From Lachnospiraceae bacterium (lineage in GTDB: Bacteria > Bacillota > Clostridia > Lachnospirales > Lachnospiraceae), in the NCBI GenBank assembly GCA_009774345.1, contig VSNR01000047.1, positions 1 through 25,013 of the forward strand: DNA of 25,013 nucleotides. Reading direction: 5' to 3'. Shown one piece after another: positions 15,367 to 23,489 of this stretch. Position 1 is the stretch's first letter. Every line of letters starts with the position of its first letter. Position numbers and translations under genes: made by a program. The notes below the pieces were generated by a model that was given only the letters and a program-made list of their open reading frames with translations, was not told the DNA's origin and did no database searches.

Positions 15367-16536
15367 ATGGAAAATTTTTTAAGCTTGGACGGCTGTAAGC
15401 TGACATTTGATGGAAGCTGCAAGGCAGAAGGGAAAATATGGTTTGCTGCAAACGAATTTAATGCGCTTTGTTGTGTGGAGGAAGGTAGCTGCGAGGCATG
15501 TTATGTGGGTTCAATACCAGGCGAGGATATATTTGCAAAGTATTTATACGCTGATATCAAATACTTTCAAGGGAAATTGTATCTGACACCGCTTGTGGCA
15601 GATGAGATTGTCGTTTACTGTATAGAAACAGGCAAATTTCAAACAATCACATTGGAAACTGCCCATACTTTTGTTGCTAATCCATATATTTCATGGCTGA
15701 AATTCATAAAGTCAGTAATTGTCGGTGAAAGTCTGTATATGCTCCCGCGAAGCTATCCAGCAATCATTGAAATGGATCTTATTACGCAGCAGTTGACATA
15801 CCATACGCAGTGGCTTTCTGATATTCAAGGAAAAACCGTGAACAGAGATGCACTTTTTTGGACGGACTATGTGGTAAAAGGCAGCCAGTTGATTTTACCG
15901 TCGGCGATTGCCAATGTGGTTTTTTCATTTGATACAATTACAAAAAAATTCAGCGTTATATACAGCGGAAATCAACCAGTCTGTTATTCCGGCATATCAG
16001 AAATACAGGACGGCATATTGCTGTCTGAGCGTAATAGTGGGAGATTAAAACTGCTGGATTTATCGAGGAACAGACTTATACCATATGAAAAGATGCCAGA
16101 AGGATTTAGAGCACATGAGATAATAGGCTATCTGGATTTTTTGCAGATAGAGGACAATATATTTGCAATTCCGTGGTGGGGCAATATGTTGCTTCAGATT
16201 GTTCCTGCGACTGGGGAGATCCTGCCGGTAAAAAATTATGATGAGGAACGCGGTGAAAACAAAGACGTAGCAGTGCGTCGTGCGTGGGTATATAATGGGA
16301 AAATGTATTGCATGAATAATTTTACCGGAGAAATAGATGTTTTTCAGCAGAATGGTGCCTTTGAAAAATCATTTGCTGTCACTGTTTCGGAAAATTTTAC
16401 CCATAATATGGAAAAAAATATGATTCATAATAAAACGCAGATGTTTGCGGAAAGTAATATTTTTCCATTGAAAGGATATTTAAGCTATATTTTGAATAAT
16501 GGTGCGGAGGATGTAAAACAGGGACAATATTTTTGA
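15367..16536 (+). CDS. Beta-propeller-like cytoplasmic protein
   Basis: This 389-residue protein has no signal peptide. It is built of repeated short beta-rich units ending in aromatic and polar turns (for example GKLYLTPLVADEIVVYCIE, ESLYMLPRSYPAIIEMDL, NIFAIPWWGNMLLQIV, GKMYCMNNFTGEIDVFQQ), which is the pattern of a kelch/PQQ-like beta-propeller. No catalytic residues are identifiable. Its position between two methyltransferase genes suggests a recognition, scaffold or sugar-binding role. A similar type of protein is encoded at the right edge of the window. It belongs to the A+T-rich block of the cluster. Confidence 0.55.
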   Translation: MENFLSLDGCKLTFDGSCKAEGKIWFAANEFNALCCVEEGSCEACYVGSIPGEDIFAKYLYADIKYFQGKLYLTPLVADEIVVYCIETGKFQTITLETAHTFVANPYISWLKFIKSVIVGESLYMLPRSYPAIIEMDLITQQLTYHTQWLSDIQGKTVNRDALFWTDYVVKGSQLILPSAIANVVFSFDTITKKFSVIYSGNQPVCYSGISEIQDGILLSERNSGRLKLLDLSRNRLIPYEKMPEGFRAHEIIGYLDFLQIEDNIFAIPWWGNMLLQIVPATGEILPVKNYDEERGENKDVAVRRAWVYNGKMYCMNNFTGEIDVFQQNGAFEKSFAVTVSENFTHNMEKNMIHNKTQMFAESNIFPLKGYLSYILNNGAEDVKQGQYF

Positions 16537-16575
16537 TAAGTAAATGAAACCAAAGCAATTTAGAAAGGAGTATGA

Positions 16576-17661
16576 ATGGTGAGAAATCTTGATGACTATT
16601 TGGTAAATTTGGATGACGATATTTTTTTTGCGCATTGGAAGCTGCATAAAAATGGGGCGATTTTGCTTGTTCTCGATGAAAATGGTGATTTTTGGGGCAT
16701 TGCTACTTTTCGGGAACTGAGGCGCACCTACGTGGATAGAACATTACAGAAAGTCGGTGATATTTATAATGCTAATTGCAAGTACATAGTTCATGAGAAT
16801 GAGGAATTGGATTTTTTAAAGGCAAGGAGCCTATTCCTTGATTTTCCGAATATTTTTCATATTCCAATTATTGATAAGGAAAAACATATCTGGGATATTA
16901 TATCGAGGGAACGGGCATTTTGGAAAACGTATTATATACAGGAGAGGCTTCCCCGTATGCATTACGCTTATTGCATCTATAATGCTGCGCAGGAGGCTAA
17001 GGCACTGGGTTATGATAAATTCAGCGTTCTGGAGTTTGGTGTTGCTGGTGGTAACGGTCTTGTAAATTGTGAGTTTCATGCAAGGGAGATAGAGAGGCTA
17101 TTTAATATTGGCATTGAGATATATGGATTCGATTCTGGTGAGGGGCTTCCAGAGAAGAATATGGGTTATAAGGACATGGTGAATCTCTGGCCGGGAGGAA
17201 GTTATAAAATGGACATAAAGAAGCTGGAGGAACGTCTGCGCAAGGCGAAACTGGTTTTAGGAAGCTTACAGGATACGACAGGATATTTTTTGGACAAGTA
17301 CTGCCCCGCACCGATAGGTTGTATATTGGTGGATGTTGATTATTATTCATCTACCCTTCCGATACTAGATTTTTTAAAAAACGAAGATTCCGCTTTCATG
17401 CCTAGAATCTATATGTATTGGGACGATATCATTGTGGGATATGAGTTTCAAGGGGAAAGTCTAGCGATAAAGGAATTTAATGAAAGAAACAGTCAGCTAA
17501 AAATTTCCCCTGAAACGCTTTATTATCAGGATTATCGCGCTAGGATAAAAATATGTCATCGGTTTTCACACACATTATATAATAGGAAAGCAAGCGTTTT
17601 TGATGGCAGGACAATGGATGTTTCGGAATATGAACTCCCATTGGAGCCAAATGTGAATTAA
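16576..17661 (+). CDS. CBS-pair protein fused to a TylF-like methyltransferase domain
   Basis: This is a 361-residue fusion. Residues about 18-118 look like two CBS repeats (GAILLVLDENGDFWGIATF, then HIPIIDKEKHIWDII), the same kind of module that precedes nucleotidyltransferases in some sugar loci and binds adenine nucleotides. The C-terminal part is a class I SAM-dependent methyltransferase of TylF/macrocin type: VLEFGVAGGNG (151-161) forms the glycine-rich SAM loop, Asp186 in GFDSGEG sits at the ribose-binding end, and LVDVDYYSST (251-260) carries metal or catalytic acids. A GAAAGGAG ribosome site precedes ATG 16576. CBS control of a sugar methyltransferase by adenylate or SAM is an inference. 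Confidence 0.6.
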   Translation: MVRNLDDYLVNLDDDIFFAHWKLHKNGAILLVLDENGDFWGIATFRELRRTYVDRTLQKVGDIYNANCKYIVHENEELDFLKARSLFLDFPNIFHIPIIDKEKHIWDIISRERAFWKTYYIQERLPRMHYAYCIYNAAQEAKALGYDKFSVLEFGVAGGNGLVNCEFHAREIERLFNIGIEIYGFDSGEGLPEKNMGYKDMVNLWPGGSYKMDIKKLEERLRKAKLVLGSLQDTTGYFLDKYCPAPIGCILVDVDYYSSTLPILDFLKNEDSAFMPRIYMYWDDIIVGYEFQGESLAIKEFNERNSQLKISPETLYYQDYRARIKICHRFSHTLYNRKASVFDGRTMDVSEYELPLEPNVN

Positions 17662-17730
17662 CTTAATTAACCTGATAAATTGCTTACAAGGAAGATTAAT
17701 GCTACACCCAGCAGTAAATTGAAAAAGAAT

Positions 17731-18063
17731 ATGAGAGTACATGATATAGAAGATTTATTACGTGATTATGACAAAGTTTTTTTGATAACAGAAAGCAGAT
17801 ACATAAAGATGTTGGCAGAAGATACAGGGAATGCCAGAAAGGTCATTGGATTGCTACCAATTCCCCCGACGGGGGATATGCCGTTTGGTTTCATTGCGGT
17901 TGACGAAATACAATGTTCGAAACTCTTAAAGCTATACCATACATACGAATTTTCCGATCGTTTTCAGGTTATTACGGAGAATAGCTGCTATGGAGGTCTT
18001 GACAATTATGTAAAGACAGGGATTTTAACGCCAGAGGAGGCAGGAAAAGCTGTGTTAATGTAG
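17731..18063 (+). CDS. Small cluster protein, partner of the GT9-like gene (copy 2)
   Basis: About 110 residues from ATG 17731; the frame is open upstream to a TTG at 17680, and neither start has a convincing ribosome site. The protein aligns by eye with the C-terminal half of the small protein at 10161-10637 (shared LLxxYxxYxFxDxF spacing and an ILxxEE end). Like that copy, it immediately precedes a Rossmann plus GT9-like gene, 18 bases downstream. Family unknown; probable accessory partner of the transferase. Confidence 0.55.
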   Translation: MRVHDIEDLLRDYDKVFLITESRYIKMLAEDTGNARKVIGLLPIPPTGDMPFGFIAVDEIQCSKLLKLYHTYEFSDRFQVITENSCYGGLDNYVKTGILTPEEAGKAVLM

Positions 18064-18081
18064 GAACAATGGGGATATTGT

Positions 18082-19329
18082 ATGGATAAAGTGCATTATG
18101 AAGAAATGGTGAAAGCGATAGATGGACTGACAGCACATTGTTTGTTGCAGGACAGAAAAATTTATGTGTTTGGGCATTGTAATGCCACAGAGGAGCTTGT
18201 CGATCTGCTAATGGAGAAAAATTTCACGATAAAGGCGATTCTGGATAATAACACGGCGAAGCATGGCAGTAGTTATCGGGGCATACCCATCACTCTGCCA
18301 GAAACTATATTGTCGGAAGATGCTGCACATACGATTGTCTGCATTGTGGCAAGGGCGTATGCGGCGATGAATGCGCAGCTTAGAAATCTTGGGTTTGCTG
18401 GGGATGTGGTAAAGCTGGTGGATTATAACAGCTATGCGGAGTATTCCCTTTCAGAGGATACTATGCTGAGAATGTGGCAGCGTGTGGAGAGGGGAATCCA
18501 GCTGAAGAAGAAGATGGAGCAAAAATATCCGGGAGCTTTCAAGGTGCTTTGTCCCTTCTGCGCATTGGGCGACGTGTTCCTTACCGTGTCCTATCTGCCG
18601 TATTTTGTGAGGAAACGTGGGATAGACGGGCAAGATATTGTTTTTTGCATAATTGGCTCTGCCTGCAGAGAGGTAGTAAGATTGTTTGGGGCAGAAAAGC
18701 GTGTGGAGTGTTTTTCACAGAAGGATATGGATGAGCTGGTGCAGGCGTGCTTGTATACGGAGGACGAGGCTTTCTTTATCGCCCATCAGGATCGCCCCTA
18801 TATGGTAAATCTGCATAAGGCATTGTATTTGAAATGTATTCCGCTTGAAATCATTTACCGATGCGGGGTTTTTGGGTTACCGGTAGACACGGAGCCCATA
18901 AAACCGGAAAATCTGCAGGTATATCCAGGCTTGGAGCAGATTGAAAAAGGGAATGCGGTTGTTTTTTCACCTTATGCGAAGTCTATCACATCATTGCCGG
19001 AGGATGTGTGGGCTGTAATCGTTTCTGACTATAAAGCTAAGGGATACCAGTGTTTTACAAACGTGGCAGGAGAGGAGAAGCCATTGGCTGGAACGACAGG
19101 AATTAGCCCGATGTTATCACAGGTGCAGTCCCTTGTGGAGTGGGCGGGGACGTTTGTAGGAATCCGCAGTGGGCTGTGTGATGTTCTGAAATATGCGGCT
19201 TGTGATAAGACGGCACTTTTCCCAGATTATTATTACTGTGATACGAAATGGAAGGCGATTGATATGTATGCCATTGATGGTTGGAGAAATATTGTTGTGA
19301 AGGATGGTTTTGTATGGGAGAAAAGCTGA
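18082..19329 (+). CDS. Rossmann-module + GT9-like glycosyltransferase (copy 2)
   Basis: This 415-residue protein is colinear with the one at 10630-11931. Residues about 28-113 form the Rossmann-like module (IYVFGHCNATEEL, AILDNNTAKHG). The GT9-like part starts at LCPFCALGDVFLTVSYLPYF and ends with the FSPYAKSITSLPEDVW and FVGIRSGLCDVLKYAA segments. Identity to copy 1 is clear but modest, so the duplication is old or the copies were acquired separately and may use different acceptors. It starts 18 bases after the small partner gene and overlaps the HAD gene by 16 bases. Confidence 0.62.
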   Translation: MDKVHYEEMVKAIDGLTAHCLLQDRKIYVFGHCNATEELVDLLMEKNFTIKAILDNNTAKHGSSYRGIPITLPETILSEDAAHTIVCIVARAYAAMNAQLRNLGFAGDVVKLVDYNSYAEYSLSEDTMLRMWQRVERGIQLKKKMEQKYPGAFKVLCPFCALGDVFLTVSYLPYFVRKRGIDGQDIVFCIIGSACREVVRLFGAEKRVECFSQKDMDELVQACLYTEDEAFFIAHQDRPYMVNLHKALYLKCIPLEIIYRCGVFGLPVDTEPIKPENLQVYPGLEQIEKGNAVVFSPYAKSITSLPEDVWAVIVSDYKAKGYQCFTNVAGEEKPLAGTTGISPMLSQVQSLVEWAGTFVGIRSGLCDVLKYAACDKTALFPDYYYCDTKWKAIDMYAIDGWRNIVVKDGFVWEKS

Positions 19330-19685
19330 TTTTATCTACCCTGCCCAAGACATGGATTTTTGATTTGGACGGGACGGTTTTGAAGCATAATGGTTACAAA
19401 TTGAACGGTAAAGATACTATTCTTGCTGGGGCGGTAGAGTTTCTGCGGGATTTGCCTGCGGAGGATAAGATTGTGATTTTCACATCACGTACAGATGAAT
19501 ATAGACAGATGACACTATCCTTTTTGGAAGAAAGTGGAATTCGGTTTGATGAGATTCTGTTTAATATGCCGATGGGCGAACGAATTGTGGTTAATGACAG
19601 GAAGCCTTCAGGAATAAATATGTCGGTGGCTGTGAATATGGATAGGGATAAGTTCGAAATGCCGGATATTATAAGAGAAACTTAG
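19314..19685 (+). CDS. Small HAD-family phosphatase
   Basis: This 123-residue protein is from ATG 19314, nested in the end of the previous gene; an upstream in-frame ATG at 19281 is less likely. FDLDGTVLKH provides the nucleophile and acid aspartates of HAD motif I, and IFTSRTDEY fits motif II. The late VVNDRKPSG segment fits the motif III/IV Asp that holds magnesium. Size matches the short capless sugar-phosphatase type. In this cluster it could dephosphorylate a sugar bisphosphate or phosphate intermediate before or after nucleotide activation; substrate not readable. Confidence 0.72.
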   Translation: MGEKLILSTLPKTWIFDLDGTVLKHNGYKLNGKDTILAGAVEFLRDLPAEDKIVIFTSRTDEYRQMTLSFLEESGIRFDEILFNMPMGERIVVNDRKPSGINMSVAVNMDRDKFEMPDIIRET

Positions 19686-19713
19686 ATTTTGCACATTTTG
19701 GGAGGAGATACAG

Positions 19714-20397
19714 ATGAAGTTTGAATTGATGGCATCCATGATGTGTGCCAACTATGGCAATCTTGAGAAAGAAGTATGCGATTTAGACGAGGGTGGCATT
19801 GACTCGTTTCATATCGATATCATGGATGGGCGCTATGTCCCTAATTTTGCGATGTCATTAAATGATATGCGTTACATAGCCACGGCAACTAAAAAGCCAC
19901 TTGATGTGCATCTGATGATCGAGCACCCGAACAACAACATTGAGATATTTTTGAATTGTCTGCGCAAGGGCGATACGGTCTATATCCACCCGGAAGCAGA
20001 ATATCACCCGTCAACCACATTACAAAAAATCATCAATGCGGGAATGATTCCCGGCATTGCAGTCAATCCCGGAACAAGCGTGGAAACAGTGTTTGAAATG
20101 CTGCGTATTGTGAAAAAAGTGCTGGTTATGTCCGTGAATCCGGGAAATGCAGGACAGATGTACCTGCCATATGTCGGTAAGAAGATAGACCGGCTGCTCC
20201 TGCTCAAGGAGGAGATGCATTTCAGGGCATATTGGGACGGAGCCTGCAGTGCGGATAAAATTCTTGCGTTTGCGCCGAAAGGGATGGACGGGTTTGTGCT
20301 TGGAACAACCATGCTCTTTGGGAAAAACAGACCGTATGGAGAAACAATAAAGGAAATACGCGGTTATGGCAGGAATATGGAACAGAGGGGAAAGTAG
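19714..20397 (+). CDS. Ribulose-phosphate 3-epimerase-like protein
   Basis: This 227-residue TIM-barrel protein keeps the four metal ligands of ribulose-5-phosphate 3-epimerase: His33 and Asp35 (FHIDIMDG), His66 (VHLMIEHP) and Asp175 (YWDGACS). The phosphate-loop elements VNPGNAGQ and GFVLGTTMLFG are present but diverged from housekeeping Rpe, whose sequences read closer to VNPGFGGQ and VDGGV. A dedicated pathway copy is therefore likely, possibly for a different ketose phosphate. A GGGAGGAG ribosome site precedes ATG 19714. With the KpsF-like isomerase it places ribulose-, xylulose- and arabinose-type phosphates at the centre of the cluster. Confidence 0.78.
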   Translation: MKFELMASMMCANYGNLEKEVCDLDEGGIDSFHIDIMDGRYVPNFAMSLNDMRYIATATKKPLDVHLMIEHPNNNIEIFLNCLRKGDTVYIHPEAEYHPSTTLQKIINAGMIPGIAVNPGTSVETVFEMLRIVKKVLVMSVNPGNAGQMYLPYVGKKIDRLLLLKEEMHFRAYWDGACSADKILAFAPKGMDGFVLGTTMLFGKNRPYGETIKEIRGYGRNMEQRGK

Positions 20398-20417
20398 AGT
20401 TTGCGGAGGCATGACTG

Positions 20418-21125
20418 ATGAATGTGGCGGTAATTCTGGCGGGCGGAACGGGAAGCCGTGTAGGGCTTGAAGTCCCAAAACAGTATTATGAGTTGAATGG
20501 AAAGCCTGTTATTTCATACTGTTTACATACTTTTCTAATACATGAAAAAATCGACGAGGTGCAGATTGTGGCAGACAGGATGTGGCATGGGTATATCATG
20601 CAGCATCTTTTTGTACTGCCATGTAATGAGAAATTCAGGGGATTTTCTGCGCCGGGGGAGAACAGGCAGTTATCGGTATATCATGCGCTTGCAGATATCC
20701 GTGAGTATGCATCGGATAATGATTTTGTGATAGTTCATGATGCGGCGCGTCCCTGTGTGATGGCGACTCAGATTAAGGACTGCCTGAAAGCAGCGAAAGG
20801 ACATGACGGCGCACTTCCTGTTCTGCAGATGAAAGATACTGTCTATCTCAGCGGTGATGGGAAGGCAGTATCTTCTTTATTGGACAGGGGGAAAGTTTTT
20901 GCAGGGCAGGCGCCGGAAGTGTTCCTGCTTGGTAAATATTTCGAGGCGAACAGGGTGCTTCTGCCGGATAAGATTTTAAAAATCAACGGTTCGGCGGAGC
21001 CTGCGGTCATGGCAGGAATGGATATAGTCATGATATCGGGGGATGAGGGAAATTTTAAAATTACAACGGCAGCGGATTTAAAGCGGTTCAGGGAAATTGT
21101 GCAGAAGGATAGATGCGTGGTATAG
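20418..21125 (+). CDS. IspD/TarI-like cytidylyltransferase
   Basis: This 235-residue nucleotidyltransferase has CTP-binding motifs VILAGGTGSRVG and VPKQYYELNGKP (Lys21), PGENRQLSV (79-87), VIVHDAARP (104-112) and EGNFKITTAADL near the end. IspD uses methylerythritol 4-phosphate; TarI and Abp1 homologues in Gram-positive surface-glycan loci use ribitol or arabinitol phosphate. The location after a pentose-phosphate epimerase-like gene and far from isoprenoid genes favours a CDP-pentitol product. It is the last gene of the co-directional cluster; only 17 bases separate it from the convergent minus-strand genes, with no strong terminator visible. Confidence 0.8.
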   Translation: MNVAVILAGGTGSRVGLEVPKQYYELNGKPVISYCLHTFLIHEKIDEVQIVADRMWHGYIMQHLFVLPCNEKFRGFSAPGENRQLSVYHALADIREYASDNDFVIVHDAARPCVMATQIKDCLKAAKGHDGALPVLQMKDTVYLSGDGKAVSSLLDRGKVFAGQAPEVFLLGKYFEANRVLLPDKILKINGSAEPAVMAGMDIVMISGDEGNFKITTAADLKRFREIVQKDRCVV

Positions 21126-21142
21126 AATATTATAAAGCGTTT

Positions 21143-21253
21143 TTAAAACGATTCGGGAAAATCCGTATTTTCAAACAGTTCTGCAAAAGCGTTTACAACC
21201 TTTTGACAGTTTTCTCTTTCCTCATCAGTGATATAGGTCTGTTTTTTCCTCAT
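21143..21253 (-). CDS. 36-residue small protein with strong ribosome site
   Basis: On the minus strand a full AAAGGAGG sequence lies five bases before an ATG at 21253. The peptide MRKKQTYITDEERENCQKVV continues to a stop at 21143. It is helical and charged. It sits downstream of the DUF6809-like gene on the same strand and may be its operon partner. Family not recognised with certainty; possibly shortened at its C-terminus by the junction with the glycan cluster. Confidence 0.5.
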   Translation of the reverse strand: MRKKQTYITDEERENCQKVVNAFAELFENTDFPESF

Positions 21254-21308
21254 ATATACCTCCTTTTGTCGCTTAGTTAGTTGCAGGCTGTTTAAGCCGT
21301 ATATCCGC

Positions 21309-21590
21309 TTAAAGAAATATGTCTTGCGCATAATAAATTTCTGACGTTATCAGAACGCCCAATCGGAAACCACGCTCAAATTTTATTTGTTCGTTGTAGC
21401 AGCTTTCGTCAAATAGTGTTACTACCAGTTCTTCCAGTATCGCTTTTTGTTTGTCGTTCAGCGTTTCGGCTAGCCGTTCTTGAAGTGCGGTACTTTTTTC
21501 GCATAGTTCCTGATGTTCGGGAGTGCGTCGTTTTGTTCCGCTGTCTACACGAAGCTGATCGGTCAAAAATGCTTCCAAAATATTTCCCAT
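21309..21590 (-). CDS. DUF6809-like small protein
   Basis: This 93-residue helical protein has the ending FERGFRLGVLITSEIYY that I associate with DUF6809-type proteins, common in Clostridia and often near mobile elements. There is no known function and no membrane segment. The start at ATG 21590 lacks a clear ribosome site. It is convergent with the glycan cluster. Confidence 0.5.
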   Translation of the reverse strand: MGNILEAFLTDQLRVDSGTKRRTPEHQELCEKSTALQERLAETLNDKQKAILEELVVTLFDESCYNEQIKFERGFRLGVLITSEIYYAQDIFL

Positions 21591-21765
21591 TTTGTTAAGA
21601 AAAAATAGCTGGGTACATGGAGCAACGTCCTATGACGGAAAGGGTACATGACGAAGATGAAAATTGACATAGCGAACATCATAGTTCTAGGTGCAAAATA
21701 ATTTTTCGCATTTCAATTTATATTGAGATTGATGCAGTTAAAGGAAGTAAAAAATAGTATCTGTT

Positions 21766-22137
21766 TTGGAGGGGATACTGCATTTCAGAGTTGGTGTGAA
21801 TCAGATCAACATGACAGGAGATAAGATAGACCTAATTTTGGAGGGAGTCAATCAATATCTGATGGAACTTGCAAGGGAACAGGCAGAAAAAGAAGTATCG
21901 GACCTTCATCAGAGAACAAAAGAAGGTATCGAAACAGCACGCCTGAATGGCAGACAGATTGGTCAGCGGAAAGGAACCACCTATGAAACTCGGAAAGCAA
22001 AAGCTGCGAAGGACATTATTCTTAGACATAATAAATCATTTGGCGGTTCTTTAACAGATGAAGAAACGATGAAACAGGCAGGAATCTCACGAAAGAGCTT
22101 TTATAAGTACAAAAGAGAACTCCGTAGTATATCTTAG
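21766..22137 (+). pseudogene. Serine recombinase remnant (C-terminal part)
   Basis: The translation matches the region after the catalytic domain of a serine recombinase: ILEGVNQYLMELAREQ, then DLHQRTKEGIETARLNGRQI and an HTH end, GISRKSFYKYKREL. The whole N-terminal catalytic domain with its serine is missing. Compared with relatives, several residues appear deleted between ELAREQ and AEKEV. The only starts are a TTG with an adjacent GGAGGGG or internal codons. It belongs to a different recombinase subgroup from the intact gene at 3742, so it is the trace of a second mobile element. Confidence 0.7.
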
Positions 22138-22159
22138 GACAGCGGTTAAGATTATTGGA

Positions 22160-22188
22160 TTGAAAATAAGGGGGAGTTGTGATAGTAT
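22160..22188 (+). promoter_or_regulatory. Promoter of the Rpn-type gene
   Basis: TTGAAA (22160-22165) and TAGTAT (22183-22188) are separated by 17 bases. A 10-bp palindrome, TATGATCATA (22186-22195), overlaps the -10 box and probable start point and could be an operator. Confidence 0.5.
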
Positions 22189-22237
22189 GATCATAAGATA
22201 ATTAATAGTTTCAAAGAGATCTGACAGAAGAAAGAAG

Positions 22238-23038
22238 GTGGAATTGTTGGCACTGACAAAGCAGCAGCAGAAGGATTTACAGCGTCTGGAACAGTTGAGA
22301 CCAATAGATGACGATTTTATGCGCTGTCTTTTTAAGGATAATATCCCATTGGCGGAGCTTGTTTTACGCATCATTACAGGAAAAAAGGATTTGATTATTA
22401 CAGACTGTGAAACACAAAAGGACATGAAACGGCTGGGAGGAGCACGGTCTGTTTGTCTGGACGCATATGGAACGGATTCAGACATGAAAAAGTACGATTT
22501 GGAAATACAGAGGGCAGACAAAGGAGCTGATCCACACAGGGCAAGATACCATTCCAGTGTACTTGATATCGAAAACCTGCATTCAGGTCAGGAGTTTCAG
22601 GAATTACCAGACACGTACACGATTTTTATCACGGAAGAAGATTTTTTCGGCATGGGAAAACCGATTTATCCGATTGAACGGATGAATCTTGCGGCAGGAA
22701 GTTTCTTTGAAGATGGGGAACACATTCTGTATGTGAATGGGGAATACAAAGGAGAATCTGATATTGGCAGACTGATGCATGACTTCAACTGTACAAGGGC
22801 AGATGATATGAAGTTTGAACTGATGGCAGAACGGACACGGTATCTGAAAGAAAATCCGAAAGGGGTGAGTGAGATGTGTAAGGTGATGGAGGATATGAGA
22901 AACGAAACATTGAAGGAAAGTGCAATAAATACAGCTAAACGAATGATAGCAATGGGGAAGTACGCATTGGAAGAAATAGTTAGTATTTCTGGACTTTCTC
23001 TTGATGAAGTAAAGGAATTACAGGCAGATAAAAATTAA
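22238..23038 (+). CDS. Rpn-family PD-(D/E)XK nuclease/putative transposase
   Basis: This is a protein of about 266 residues of the Rpn/PDDEXK_2 family. The active site is visible as Asp75 in SVCLDAYGTD and the Glu89-x-Gln91 motif in YDLEIQRADKG, followed by RARYHSSVLD. The C-terminal part is helical with an ending (GLSLDEVKELQ) typical of the family. Rpn proteins are recombination-promoting nucleases that expand in many gut Firmicutes genomes. The start may be GTG 22238 or a TTG at 22244 or 22247, since AAGAAGGTGG lies at the right distance for the latter. The catalytic residues are intact, so activity is plausible. Confidence 0.8.
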   Translation: MELLALTKQQQKDLQRLEQLRPIDDDFMRCLFKDNIPLAELVLRIITGKKDLIITDCETQKDMKRLGGARSVCLDAYGTDSDMKKYDLEIQRADKGADPHRARYHSSVLDIENLHSGQEFQELPDTYTIFITEEDFFGMGKPIYPIERMNLAAGSFFEDGEHILYVNGEYKGESDIGRLMHDFNCTRADDMKFELMAERTRYLKENPKGVSEMCKVMEDMRNETLKESAINTAKRMIAMGKYALEEIVSISGLSLDEVKELQADKN

Positions 23039-23463
23039 TAATTATACCTTTGGGACTGGAAACTTGTAAAATTATAAGGTTTCCAGTCCATTATTATGGA
23101 TGTTATGATGTCTACGGCTTCCTTTAAAGGCCACCAGTCACCAGCAATAATTGTTTTGTTGATATACTGTGTGACAGCTTCACGACAGCTTGAGTGAGAG
23201 AGCAGATCTTCATATTTTCTAAATTCGTGACCTGTAACAGATTTCATTTTTCTGGAAAGTGAATATAGTTTGAACCATTTATACTGGACTTCAAAACGGA
23301 TAATGTTATACGCAGCGTCAAGTGTCGTTTGGGGAATTTGTGATTCCCCATATAGTATCTTTTGTCTGGAAAGTTCTTGTAACTGCATATATTTGCTATA
23401 GCAGTTGATGTGGACAGAATTATTTATTAAACTATAATTGAGCAAATTTGAAATTTTACCCAA
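23035..23463 (-). pseudogene. Replication-protein-like fragment cut by an IS remnant
   Basis: This minus-strand frame of 142 residues has a segment (YNIIRFEVQYKWFKLYSLSR) resembling the C-terminal part of phage/plasmid gene II/X-type replication initiators. Its N-terminus is missing: the frame stays open upstream until it reaches the left end of the insertion-sequence remnant near 23490, so the insertion probably cut the gene. No ribosome site is seen at the TTG start. It is convergent with the Rpn gene, overlapping by four bases. Family assignment is tentative. Confidence 0.4.
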
Positions 23464-23489
23464 ATTACTTATAATGATTAAAAAGTAAA

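Noticed and set aside
20418..21125. Housekeeping ispD of the isoprenoid pathway
   Set aside because: The gene stands at the end of a sugar cluster next to a diverged pentose-phosphate epimerase-like gene and without isoprenoid neighbours, so a TarI-like role is more likely, though not proven.
21121..21145. Bidirectional terminator between the glycan cluster and the minus-strand genes
   Set aside because: The CGTTTTTAAAACG sequence can pair only with an unrealistically tight loop and lacks a GC-rich stem.
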